A DNA stretch of 64,000 nucleotides from Eriocheir sinensis (Eukaryota > Arthropoda > Malacostraca > Decapoda > Varunidae): NCBI RefSeq assembly GCF_024679095.1, contig NW_026111752.1:35001-99000 (forward strand). The letters run 5' to 3'. Under the pieces are notes generated by a model that saw only the letters and a list, made by a program, of their open reading frames with translations, did no database searches and was not told the origin of the DNA. The translations under genes and the position numbers were made by a program. Below are positions 1-10,439 of this stretch, one piece after another (the first letter of the stretch is position 1; each line of letters opens with the position of its first letter).

Positions 1-1552
1 ACCAGACTTTCATCATTATTCAACATGCTGAGGGAGAAAACCACCAAGTACTTCTCCGCTGGGGAGAATTTTGCTGTTGATGAGTCTTATTCTCTACAAA
101 GGGCGGCTTCGCTTTCGCCAGTATATAAAAACGAAAAGGAAGCGGTTTGGCCTCAAGCTTTTCTCCCTCTGCCCCAGCTCCCCCAAGGCCAGAGGTTATA
201 CCTGGAACTTTTGTTTGTACAGCCATCGTCTCTATGATGAGATGCTGGATAATCCAGAGTTATCAGCCTTGTCTAAGTCTGAAAGAGTGCCAGTATATTT
301 GATGCTGGACCTTCTGAATAAAGGACGTCATGTAGTACTCGACAACTGGTACTCTTCACTTCACCTTGCTGAGTTTTTGCTGGAGAGGGGCACACTAACC
401 ACAGGAACTATACGCCCAAACAGAGGAGTCCCACCTATTATGAAAAATGAGTCTCTAAGCATAGGTCAAGCACTGTTTTCCAGGAAAGATGAAATTCTCC
501 AAGTAAAATTCAGAGATACCAAGTATGTGCACGTCATCACAACAAAGTATGAAGCAGGGTTTGTAGAGAGGACTCGTGTCCTGAAGGGAGGAAAGCAGGA
601 GTTCATCAAGAAACCATCACCAATTCAGAGATATAATGAGCAGATGGGGGCAGTGGATTTGGTTGATCAGCTGTTGGAGCCACCTGATCCAACACGAAAA
701 TCATATACATGGTTCAAGAAGCTAGGACTCCATATGATCTCAAGAATGTTGCTCAATGCTCGGACCATCTACTGTAATCTTCATCAGCAAAGACACTGGA
801 TGGAGTATGGAGAGTTTATCAAGCTGGTGGTCCATCAACAACTCACTCGGTGCTCACCTGGATACCGGCAGTTGTGCTCGGAAAGGAAGAAAGACCTGAG
901 CCTGAGAAAGAAGAAGTCTGCTATGGTTGAAGAACCAAGTGGGAGTGATACGTGCCATGGAATGATTCCTATACCTCCCACTGAAAAGAAAGCCCGACCA
1001 CAGAAACGGTGCAGAGTGTGCTACAAGAATAAGAAGACCAAGATGTCACGCAAATACTGCCCTGTGTGCCCTGGCAAGCCTGGACTGTGTTCTGAGGAAC
1101 ACTTTCGGGCATGGCATTCCCAGTAGAACATACGCTGGTCAAGGTGCACCTGCCTCGGAGTGCACCATCCCTGCCTTTCACCCTCTCATCAAACTTGGAT
1201 CTACAAAGTACCAACAGGACACCAATGGATTTCTGCCAGATTAGAAGGTAAATAAAACTTTCTTTTCATGTTCGATATATTTATTTCCATAATTCTATTG
1301 AAACACTTACCATCTTGTGTCTGCTTCTGTGCATAGGAAATAACATAGAACAACTTTTGATTTAAATAGTGTACAGCTCCTGAACAAAATATATCAGAAC
1401 ACGTGTAAAAAAAACATAAATGACTAAATGCGGGTGTAAAGAAAAGTATAAACCACCCCCTACCAAATTTGGAGAAGCGCGTGAAAAAACTCGGTTCGGG
1501 GGATGGGGGTTGGGCCGCACGGGGGTCACGGAGTCGGTAACGAAGGGGTTAA
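1..1552 (+). mobile_element. piggyBac element, right portion ending at TTAA 1549-1552
   Basis: The transposase reading frame is followed by about 420 bp of non-coding DNA ending in GGGGTTAA. From 1553 on, the sequence matches the satellite unit that recurs intact at 2592 (ATGTCGTATGAAGG). The element boundary can therefore be read directly: piggyBac right end, TTAA target, satellite. The left end is outside the window. Confidence 0.75.
25..1126 (+). pseudogene. piggyBac-family transposase, broken, 5' end outside window
   Basis: Cut-and-paste transposase of the piggyBac (DDE_Tnp_1_7) family, which moves DNA between TTAA sites in the nucleus. Seen: the first catalytic region (VDES near 73-84), then the block from LILYKGRL, the second Asp in LDNWYSS (near 340), a GAVDLVDQL motif carrying the third Asp (near 647-673), and a C-terminal Cys-rich zinc-binding region (CRVCY, CPVC, CSEEH) at about 1009-1120. 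The VDES segment and the rest are in different frames, so about one base is missing near position 85. The N-terminal half lies left of the window. The stop after HSQ is at 1124-1126. The rest of the ORF is uninterrupted, so decay is modest. Assignment to piggyBac is confident; activity is not expected. Confidence 0.85.
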
Positions 1553-2951
1553 ATGTCGTATGAAGGGCCAGTGTCTCCTTGACTTGTCCGTTACTCCAGC
1601 CGTTTACCCGTCACTCGAGCAGTCGGTGATTCCCTCGGCCAGCGCTCAGGAGGAAAAACGAACCATTAAGGGCAAGCGACCTACCCACGCCGATTACCCG
1701 TTGGCCTCGGCCAGCACTCGCGAGGCCTGAGTCCGTTACTCCCGCCGTTTACCCGTCAGTGACTGCCTCGCCAGCGCTCAAGAGGCAAATCGAACCATTA
1801 AGGGCGAGCGACCTACCCCCCCCGATTACCCGCTGGCCTCGGCCAGCGCTCGCGAGGCCTGATTCCGTTACTCCCGCCGTTTACCCGTCAGTGACTGCCT
1901 CGGCCAGCGCTCAAGAGGCAAAGCGAACCATTAAGGGCGAGCGACATACCCCCGCCGATTACCCGCTGGCCTCGGCCAGCGCTCGCGAGGCCCGAGTCCG
2001 TTACTCCCGCCGTTTACCCGTAAGTTACTGCCTCGGCCAGCGCTCAAGAGGCAAAGCGAACCATTAAGGGCGAGCGACCTACCCCCGCCGATTACCCGCT
2101 GGCCTCAGCCAGCGCTCGCGAGGCCTGAGTCCGTTACTCCCGCCGTTTACCCGTCAGTTACTGCCTCGGTCAGCGCTCAAGAGGCAAAGCGAACCATTAA
2201 GGGCGAGCAACCTACCCCCACCGATTACCCGCTGGCCTCGACCAGCGCTCGCGAGGCCTGAGTCCGTTACTCCCACCGTTTAGCCGTCAGTTACTGCCTC
2301 GGCCAGCGCTTAAGAGGCAAAGCGATCCATTATTAAGGGAGAGCTACCTACCTCCGCCGATTACCCGCTTGCCTCATCCAGCACTCACTAGGCAAAACGA
2401 ACCATTATTAAGTGCGAGTGAGCTACCCCCTCTGATTACCAGCTTGCCTCGTTCAGCGCTCACGAGGCAAAACGAGCCATTAGGTACTGGCGCGTTAATC
2501 CCCCCACCTCGTTTACCCGTTACACGATTCATGACTGAGGGCCTCGTCCAGCGCTCAAGACGCAAAGTTTACCCGCCACACACCAAAGTGTATGTCGTAT
2601 GAAGGGCCAGTGTCTCCTTGACTTGTTCGTTACTCCAGCCGTTTACCCGTCACTCGAGCAGTCGGTGACTGCCTCGGCCAGCGCTCAGGAGGCAAAGCGA
2701 TCCATTAAGGGCGAGCCTCGGCCAGCGCTCGCAAGGCCTGAGTCCGTTACTCCCGCCGTTTACCCGTCAGTGACTGCCTCGGCCAGCGCTCAAGAGGCAA
2801 AGCGAACCATTAAGGGCGAGCGACCTACCTCCGCCGATTACCCGCTGGCCTCGGCCAGCGCTCGCGAGGGATGAGTCCGTTACTCCCGCCGTTTATCCGT
2901 CAATGACTGCCTCGGCCAGCGCTCAAGAGGCAAAGCGAACCATTAAGGGGG
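1553..2951 (+). repeat. GC-rich satellite, unit about 133 bp
   Basis: Tandem array with the landmark GTCCGTTACT at about 1731, 1863 (variant), 1996, 2129 and 2262, giving a 132-133 bp period. Each unit has two related halves, both with a GCCTC...CAGCGCT...GAGGC core that is nearly self-complementary. Units at about 2300-2590 are more diverged, and the array restarts at 2592 with the same sequence that follows the piggyBac end. Apparent open frames here (for example 1759-2067) come from repeat sequence and are not called as genes. The same family occurs on the other strand at 21590-21781 and 31834-32285. Confidence 0.85.
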
Positions 2952-3725
2952 AAATTCGGCCGCTTGGCACTGATATCGGTTTTTGGGTCCTCCTACCTTT
3001 ATTTTCTCACCTAGGTGAATAATATTTTTACACAATGTGTATTAATATGCAGTACTTCTATACCAGTAATATGGTAAAGAAAGCTAAGCTGAATAGTATG
3101 GCAATTTCCTTTTGATCACAGATAATATACACAATAAAGTACCTATGGTACTATTTTCGTACACCTAACTGAAGTTACAACAAATTTATTACACCGTAAA
3201 ATGTTACCTTTTTATTTCGTCAAAAATTCGAGTTTTATAAATTTGTCATAAATTTATTTGAGGAAATTAACACGAGGGTGGTGATCATTTTGATACTTGA
3301 ATTTCTAAAATTGGTCAATTACTGACAGAGTTATTAAACATTATGTGTGCCAAAAACAAGTTTTGAGAAAAACGCATTTTTGTGTGAACATCTTCAATAC
3401 CCCATAATAATCACTCGAACATGCACCAAATCCAAATTTTTAATTATATAACTCTTTGGCCATTCCTGGAAGGTTGGTAGTGGTTGTTTAGGTAGTTCAG
3501 GCCATGTTTACATCACGTTTATGTCACCTGGATAGCCCCTACGGAAGGTGAGTTCTCCCTTGCCTGGTAGACCTCTAAAGAAACCAAGGCTCCTGGTCCC
3601 GTGTTATAATCATATTAGGTTATATAACATATTTTTGATATATTATATATATCTAAAATGAAAATAACATATTCACTGGGTCTCAGTGGAGCCCACCCCA
3701 CCTCATTGTTGCCAGGACAGTTTGT
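2952..3725. other. AT-rich interval, nothing recognised
   Basis: Mostly AT-rich unique-looking sequence between the satellite and a small minus-strand ORF. No domain, RNA gene or clear repeat was recognised. Confidence 0.5.
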
Positions 3726-3944
3726 TTAGAAATTACCAGGCTGGTAATCAGGGCCAGGTGTTGTCTTGCTTTTCTTTTTTGACTTCTTTACTGCTTTCCG
3801 TGGCGTATATGCTGTGAACTCTTTGACACCCACCTGGGAGGGTGGCTGATGCGTATCGTCACATTTCTTCCACCTTTTCAATATACTCTGGCGCGCTGCT
3901 TCACTTTTCGACTTTCTTTTTGCACTCGTACGTGGCATTGTCAC
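3726..3944 (-). CDS. small basic hypothetical protein, 72 aa
   Basis: Minus-strand ORF of 72 codons, very rich in Lys, Arg and Ser, with a basic cluster after the start (RTSAKRKSKSE) and another near the C-terminus (KKSKKKSK). It could be a nucleolar-type tail or an exon fragment. A 62-aa ORF (4129-3941) lies just upstream on the same strand in another frame, and a GTAAGT donor-like hexamer sits between them, so the two could be spliced exons of one gene. No family was recognised. It could equally be chance ORFs in non-coding DNA. Confidence 0.25.
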   Translation of the reverse strand: MTMPRTSAKRKSKSEAARQSILKRWKKCDDTHQPPSQVGVKEFTAYTPRKAVKKSKKKSKTTPGPDYQPGNF

Positions 3945-4344
3945 TTACTATAGTCGGTACGACAAAACAAACGCACAAAAGTCATCACCATGGAAGATAG
4001 AGAATGACGTGAAGAGAGTACGTACATCCACTCCCGTCTTATTTCACGCACTGAGCCCAAGGCCATGCGGCACGCCAACTGCTCCCACTCCTCACCAGAC
4101 AGACCCAAAGTATCGTACACCGCTATCAATCAGAAAAATTCCGAAAAAAGCAGAAAAAACGAAAGAAATACAAGGAAAACAAAGCTTAGTGGATAAGAGG
4201 GCGTGTCCGCAGCGAAGGCATTTAAATGTCCAGCCATTTAAATCCGCTTTACGCGGCGATATGCGTCTGGCAACCAGTCACCCCGGTTGGGTGAAGAGTG
4301 ACGACGCCATACACGAAGTTTTCCTATTCCGGCTTTCCCGTATA

Positions 4345-4888
4345 GGGTATGCATCTCATGTGTGGGGGGGCTCCACTCACACAGCTCTTCTGGACAGAGT
4401 GGAGTCTAAGGCTCGTCGTCTCATCAGCTCTCCTCCTCATACTAATAGTCTTCTACCTCTTAAATTCCGCCGCAATGTTGCCTCTCTTTCTATCTTCTAT
4501 CGATATTTCCACGCTGACTGCTCTTCTGAACTTGCTAACTGCATGCCTCCCCCCCTCCCGCGGCCCCGCTGCACTCGACTTGCTACTCATGCTCATCCCT
4601 ATACTGTCCAAACCCCTTATGTAAGAGTTAACCAGCATCTTCACTCTTTCATCCCTCACGTTGGTAAACTCTGGAACAATCTTCCTTCATCTGTATTTCC
4701 TCCTGCCTACGACTTGAACTCTTTCAAGAGGAGGGTATCAGGACATCTCTCCTCCCGTATTTGATCTTGCTTTCGGCCAGCTCTTTTGTTTCTTTTTTAG
4801 GAGCAGCGAGTAGCGGTTTTTTTTTATTATTGTTTTCTTTTTTTGTGTGTCCTTGAGCTGCCTCCTTTGTTGTAAAAAAAAAAAAAAA
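4345..4888 (+). mobile_element. LINE copy 1, 3' fragment with poly(A)
   Basis: 5'-truncated non-LTR retrotransposon. The reading frame to the stop at 4762-4764 encodes the region after the reverse transcriptase domain, ending KLWNNLPSSVF...DLNSFKRRVSGHL, and is followed by a ~110-bp 3' UTR and a poly(A) run at 4874-4888. The same protein region occurs at 5815-6191 and, reversed, at 35340-35735. The family resembles Jockey/CR1-group elements, but the clade is not settled. The sequence before about 4345 does not match the LINE. Confidence 0.8.
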
Positions 4889-4929
4889 CTACCTTTCCTT
4901 CCTGCTGGAAGTATGCCTTCATACGGCCT

Positions 4930-6195
4930 GTGCTTAAGAAGGGTGACCGTTCCAATCCCTTAAACTACCGTCCTATAGCTTTACTTTCTTGTCTATCTAA
5001 AACATTTGAATTAATCCTTAACCGGAAAATTCAAAAGCACCTTTCCACTTCTGACCTGCTATTTGATCGCCAGTATTGGTTCCGCAAGGGGCGTTCTACT
5101 GGTGATCTCCTTGCCTTCCTAACTGACTCTTGGTCATCCTCTCTTAGCCGTTTCGGTGAAACCTTTGCTATTGCGCTGGACATTATCAAAAGCTATTGAT
5201 AGGGTCTGGCACAGGTCTTTGCTTCCCAAACTACCCTCCTTCGGTTTCTATCCTTCTCTCTATACCTTTATCTCCAGTTTCCTTTCTGACCGTTCTATTT
5301 CTGCTGTGGTCACTGTTCTTCCCCTAAACCTATTAACAGTGGTGTCCCACAGGGTTTTGTCCTATCTCCCACTCTCTTTCTGTTGTTCATTGAGGATCCT
5401 CTTTCCAAAACGAACTGTTTTATCCATTCTTACGCCGATGACTCCGCTCTGCATTACTCAACTTCTTTTAATAGAAGACCCACCATACAGGAATTTAACG
5501 ATTCAAGGCTGGAGGCAACAGAACGCTTAGCCTCAGACCTTACTATTTTTTCAGATTGGGGCAAGAGGAACCTGGTGTCCTTCAACTCCTCAAAAACACA
5601 GTTTCTCCACCTATCCACTCGACACAATCTTCCAAACAACTAGCCCCTATTCCTTGACAACACTCAGCTATCACCTTCTTCAACACTAAACATCCTCGGT
5701 CTATCCTTAATTCAAAATCTCAACTGGAAACTGCAAAGCTCATCTCTTACTAAATCAGCTTACTCGAGGCTGGGCGTTCTGTATCGTCTCCGCCAGTTCT
5801 TCTCCCCCGCACAGTTGCTATCCCTTTACAGGGGCCTTGTCAGCCCTCGTATGGAGTATGCATCTCATGTGTGGGGGGGCTCCACTCACACAGCTCTCCT
5901 TGACAAAGTGGAGTCAAAGGCTCTTTGTCTCATCAGCTCTCCTCCTCATACTGACAGTCTTCTACCTCTTAAATTCCGCCGCCATGTTGTCTCTCTTTCT
6001 ATCTTCTATCGATATTTCCATGCTGACTGCTCTTCTGAACTTGCTAACTGCATGCCTCTCCCCCTCCCGCGGCCCCGCTGCACACGACTTTCTACTGATG
6101 CTCATCCCTATACTGTCCAAACCCCTTATGCAAGAGTCGACCAGCATCTACCCCCTTTCATCCCTCACGCTGGAAAACTCTGGAACAATCTGTAA
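4930..6195 (+). pseudogene. LINE reverse transcriptase, frameshifted
   Basis: Coding remnant of LINE copy 2. RNA-directed DNA polymerase used for target-primed reverse transcription. Fingers motif near 4930-5010, palm Asp region near 5170-5210, YADD near 5428, thumb and linker near 5480-5640, and the C-terminal region with a MEYASHVWGG motif at 5851-5880. At least three frame changes separate these blocks. No endonuclease domain is present in this copy. A minus-strand endonuclease-end fragment of probably the same family lies at 42380-42900. Confidence 0.75.
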
Positions 6196-6565
6196 CGGGC
6201 TTGTCGGGGGGCGTTTAAAGGGCGTTGATTAAGACTTCAGCTTCCTTAAGGTGAATATATTCGTAGCCTATATACAGGAGCGTTGGAGCGAGAGTGACTG
6301 TCGTTGTGTGTCAGTCGGACTCTCGTGAAGGAGTTACGAGTTACAGGTTGGAAAATAATTGTTACAATTGGTCACGTACGTCAAGGTGACCTCTGCGCAC
6401 CATCGAAATGCGAAGTATACAAAACTGAGACGGTAAACACTGACGGACGACATTCCTATAAGGTGTCGTGATCTATCTGTCGTGGGTTTTTTCCGTTGAC
6501 AATTGTATGCCTAATTCGTGGTGATATTAAATAATAATAATAATAATACATTGATATCCTACTAT
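6192..6565. mobile_element. 374-bp insertion with 8-bp flanking repeat (possible solo LTR)
   Basis: The LINE reads ...TGGAACAATCT, then foreign sequence, then AACAATCTTCCTTC. The octamer AACAATCT is present on both sides (6184-6191 and 6566-6573), and LINE copy 1 shows the uninterrupted site at 4674. The insert begins GTAACGGG and ends CCTACTAT, and contains a TATATACA box and an (ATA)n run near its end. If one boundary base is shifted it reads TGTAAC...ATAACA, like an LTR, but the target duplication would then be only 3 bp. An 8-bp duplication would instead suggest a non-autonomous DNA element. The type is unresolved. Confidence 0.6.
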
Positions 6566-7061
6566 AACAATCTTCCTTCAGCTGTATTTCCTCCTGTCTA
6601 CGACTTGAACTCTTTCAAGAAGAGGGTATCAGGACACCTCTCCTCCCGAAATTGACCTCTCTTTTTGACCACTCCTTTGACCTCTATTCAGAAGCAGTAA
6701 GTAGCGGGCTTTTTTTTAAATATCTTTACGCCCTTGAACTGTTCCCTTAGTTGTAAAAAAAAAAAAATCAATTCAGAAAAAAAATATTAAGGTCCATGAA
6801 GATGCTAAAGAACAACTGAAGGCTGAAGAATAAGTTTGTTTAAAAATGACAAGAGATTTCTGGGAGGCCATTAAAAGGGAACAAGAAAAAATGATTGAAA
6901 CGTCAGCGAGGACAACACCGGCCTCGACCAATGAAACGGGCCCTAACAGGCAGAAGACAGTAAGTATGTTAACCTGTTACCGATAACGACTATATAGGAT
7001 GTATAAGAGTCGATCAGTGTTAATATAACTGCATGCTTACATGTTTTTTGACTTGCTGCAG

Positions 7062-7813
7062 GCGAAAGTGCCCCATAGCAGGATGTCCTGGCAGGTGCAT
7101 GAATCTACATCGGCATCTCAGCCAATGTCGCGGGTATCTCACAAAGGAAGACAGGAATGAAATCCTTAAGAAGTATGAGCAGCTTGTGCAAGTGAGTGTG
7201 TCCACGGAGGATGCCCCTTCTAAGACCAAGACTAAACCTGACGGGAGCATGAAATACCCACTGCGCCAGTGCTGCGTTTGAGATAAAAAATGTGAAACGG
7301 CTTGATGTCCAGGCTGAAAAGTCCATTTGGCCAGACGATAATCAATCCTATATAACAAGATAATGAAAGAATCCCTGGTTCTGACAACACAACTCAAAAA
7401 TTCTGACATTGTCAAGGTCAGTTCTGGCAAAGTGACAATCACACTCTCAGATGGACTTAAATCATTTATAGAGAAGTTTGAAAAATATATGAAAGACTGT
7501 AGTCTTGTTAAAAAGGCAACCGCCAAGGCAGACATCAGAAATGTTATGAATGTTCTCAAGTTCATGATGAAGCAGCAGACCGTGGACACACTCACTGGCA
7601 GCGTAATCTGCAACTACTTCGTCCGAATGGACAGTGATGACCCTCATGGCTACATTCCAAGCAGAAAACATATGTACATCTCCACATATATCCGCAAAAT
7701 AATACACACCACATCCAGAGAGGTGGATTGTTTGGCGGCAGGGGAGAAGGAAGTTTTCCGCATTAGTGAGGAGGATCACAGATTGACCCTAAGGAGACTC
7801 CGTACTATGACAG
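7062..7813 (+). CDS. exon 2: Cys/His finger and N-terminal helical domain
   Basis: Acceptor TTGCTGCAG ends at 7061 and donor CAG|GTAGGT follows 7813. The exon opens in frame with a CX4CX3C...HX3HX3C-type finger (about 7069-7128). After a stop at 7279-7281 the reading continues in another frame for about 80 nt and returns to the first frame by 7363. The second half (7363-7813) is an uninterrupted helical stretch with many Lys and a VDTLTG...YFVRM segment. In recombinase-like proteins this position corresponds to the core-binding (SAM-like) domain, which is inference here. Confidence 0.5.
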
Positions 7814-7907
7814 GTAGGTATTCAGGTTTTGTATATCTGCCTTGTCTATACCTATTTCTTGCTGTTGGGTTGTATTGATTGTCCAATTTGCGCTCTTCTT
7901 TCCTTAG

Positions 7908-8258
7908 TGAAATACAAGAAGACAGAGAGGGTGGATATGATCAAAACCAGGAGGAAGAAGGAGAGGGAAAATGTCTCCTTGGAGGCTGTCTGCAAAATCT
8001 TGGAATCTGACTTTATGAACGAATATACCTCCTCAGAACTGAGGTGTTACAAGGATCCCTCCTGCAGGCCAGCCACTCTCGCAGACTTCACGAACAGGAG
8101 AGATGTGGTCATTCTACTGTTCATGATTAAATTTTTGAGGAGGCCGATGGAATTCACTGAGTATCGACTGTCTGAATACACAGAGACTGAGGAAAAAGTA
8201 TTCCCAGATGGAACAATCTATGTCATACGGATTGCTCCTCATAAGACAGCTGAGCAGG
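7908..8258 (+). CDS. exon 3: start of tyrosine-recombinase-like catalytic domain
   Basis: Acceptor TTCCTTAG ends at 7907. The exon reads V-K-Y-K-K..., continuing codon phase 1 from exon 2, and ends GAGCAGG before GTGGGT. It contains FLRRPMEFTEYRL, where the first catalytic Arg would be expected, and IAPHKT, matching the HKT beta-hairpin of animal recombinase-like proteins. Splicing to exon 4 gives EQGPALVYL without a frame break, strong evidence that the intron is real. Confidence 0.6.
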
Positions 8259-8495
<237 letters not shown>

Positions 8496-8982
8496 GCCCA
8501 GCGCTGGTATACCTCACTGACAGTGAAGTGCGTCTGATGGACTCCTATATGAAGTACTACAGGCCACTTGCACCCTCTTGCATGACACCTCAGTGTTTTG
8601 TATTGCCAACAAGAATACAAAGGAGCGATGCAGAATGTTGCCCAAAGATTTCATTCTCCAACCTGGCAAAACTCATCAGTAACACTGCAAGAAGATGCAC
8701 ACCAGAACCAAAAATACCATATCGCATCCTAAGGTGCTCGCAGATCACACCGATATGGGACGAGATAAAAGGACCCTACCTTTAGAAATAAGCTTGCCAC
8801 ACTGTGTGGCCACTCCCTGGGTACCGCTATTTGCTATTATGAATTTAGCGGCAAAGTGGTGCCAGGGATGGAAGTAATAAAAAAATATTAAATGAACTAA
8901 GAAATCGGTGCAAACTAAAGAATGATGAGCAACTATGCAACCAAGACACTGAGGTGCTACCTGATGCGGAGTTGCAAGTGCC
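8496..8982 (+). CDS. exon 4: recombinase C-terminal half with GHS...YY box
   Basis: Begins GCCCAGCG after TTCCAG, giving GPALVYLTDSEVRLMDSY, the usual strand-helix order after HKT. Downstream, LATLCGHSLGTAICYYEF (about 8791-8846) has the H-S and tandem Tyr arrangement of tyrosine-recombinase C-termini. It is in a different frame from the first part, with one base gained or lost near 8770. The frame then stays open to the donor GTAAGTAT at 8983. The second catalytic Arg cannot be placed securely. Confidence 0.55.
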
Positions 8983-9080
8983 GTAAGTATGCTGGTTAAT
9001 GTGGAATGAGATCAGGCTACTTATTTGATATATGTAAACAAATTTGGGTGTACAGTGGATGGATTGTATTTATCCCAAAG

Positions 9081-9531
9081 ATCATCCTGTCAAGTGAGGG
9101 CTATGGCAGACAGTTCGATGGTGGAGGCTGACCCACCTCAGCATGCAAAAGAGGCTTCCCCGACCTGTGAAAAGGTGGATGACTTCTTCGTCCTCAGTCC
9201 TCCGTCACGGGGGAAATCAAAACTGGACGAGGAAGCAGCATCTGCACTGACAGATAGAGGGTGTGTAGAAACAGTACTAGTGACATGTGACAATATGCAT
9301 GCTTGTAATGATACATAACTAACAGAACTCTCTTCATTTCAGAAGTGTTCTGTCACTGGTACCAAGCCACTTCCCGTCGGACCTATCCATGTTGTCGCCT
9401 GTGGAAACTCTCACACCTTCAAGCAATCAAACAACCTGTGAAAAGGCGGATGACTTCCTCGTCCCCACTCCTCCGTCACGGGGGAAATCAAAACAGGCCG
9501 AGGAAGCAGCATCTGCACTGACAGATAGAGG
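9081..9531 (+). repeat. tandem exon duplication (exons 5 and 6), period 271 bp
   Basis: The block TGTGAAAAGG..GATGACTTC...AGAGGGTGTGTAG starts at 9166 and again at 9437, 271 bp apart, and includes the end of the exon, its GTGTGT donor and the downstream intron. Both exons encode the same motif (EK-DDF-V-PPSRGKSK...ALTDRG) and both join the next exon in the same phase. The start of exon 7 (9614) repeats the start of exon 6 (9343). This is recent unequal exon duplication in the C-terminal half of the gene. Confidence 0.8.
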
Positions 9532-9613
9532 GTGTGTAGAAACAGTACTAGTGACATGAGACAATATGCATGCTTGTAATGATACATAACTAACATAACA
9601 CTCTTCAAATCAG

Positions 9614-9935
9614 AAGTGTTCTGTCACTGCCACCAAGTCACTTCCCGTCGGACCTATTAATGCTGTCGAAAGGGAAACTCTCACAGTTTCAACCAATCAA
9701 ACAACCAATACAATACAGCAAGACTAAACTAGACACTGCAGTAGTGAATGCGGACATCCGCAAAGCCATAAAGGCGGTTGACATAGGCGCCGAGACTGGA
9801 TCGGTGTTCATAAAGTGGAAAGAAGTTAAAGCATCCATGAATGGCCTAATTCCCGAGTACAAAGAGTGGGACAAAGAAAATATTAAAAATAAATATAAAT
9901 ATTTGAAAAAGATGCGCAAAGAACTCGACATCTAA
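9614..9935 (+). CDS. terminal exon: helical, Lys-rich domain, stop at 9933-9935
   Basis: Acceptor CAAATCAG ends at 9613. The exon begins with the sequence shared with exon 6 and then diverges into a conserved-looking helical domain: repeated Ala/Lys helices, VFIKWKEVK, and IKNKYKYLKKMRKEL at the C-terminus. The pattern recalls Myb/SANT-like or MADF-type DNA-binding domains, but that is only resemblance. The frame is open from acceptor to stop. Confidence 0.5.
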
Positions 9936-10430
9936 AATGTTTAATCTAATATTCAACCTTAGGGTAAGGGTTGAAGGAATGAAAGTTATGGAGGACCAGT
10001 GTAAGGGATACTGGCAAAGGAAAAAACGAACCATTATTTTTTTGTTAGCTTGAGTAATATGTATTGGATGGAAATGGATGTTACAAAGGATGTTTGTTTC
10101 ATTTTTCTGATTATCCATTATGCTCAATGTTGACATACTATCATTATTCATAGTTAGCTAGGGTCATCATTTCATATAATCTTGCCTTTTCTCTCCGCAG
10201 ATCTGGCACCACTCTGGGGTTTTCCCCACCAGAGTATGAGACTGGTAACCTTGCCGTGGTGTGCCAGCTTAGCTACCTTGTGTGCTGTAACCTTAGGGGA
10301 GCTATAGCCACAAGGATGACTGACTACCAATGACCAGTTTCAATAAACCACCTTTGGATCACGATCCAGGCTTGAGGTTTCGTCACGTAACCCGATGGCG
10401 AAATCCTCCTGATCGAGCCTTGGTTCTGAG
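9936..10430. other. gene-poor interval
   Basis: Short AT-rich stretch followed by a more GC-balanced segment (10201-10430) with an AATAAA-type signal near 10342 and a small palindrome GGATCACGATCC (10356-10367). No coding domain or known RNA was recognised. Confidence 0.4.
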
Positions 10431-10439
10431 ATGTTTATA

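Larger units (their letters stand above)
4889..6767 (+). mobile_element. LINE copy 2 with RT domain, interrupted at 6192-6565
   Basis: Starts directly after the poly(A) of copy 1 and runs through a degraded reverse transcriptase: LNYRPIALLS (about 4963-4992), DRVWH (about 5195-5210) and the catalytic YADDS (about 5428-5442). It continues through the same C-terminal region as copy 1 to a 3' UTR and poly(A) at 6755-6767. Reading moves between frames several times (near 5190, 5350 and 5640), so it is dead. A 374-bp foreign insertion splits it in the KLWNNL region and the homology resumes at 6566. The 5' end is truncated inside the RT linker. Confidence 0.85.

Noticed and set aside
1503..2874. 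Several ORFs of 75-102 codons in the satellite
   Set aside because: They are produced by the tandem unit itself, repeat the same residues each period and have no domain.
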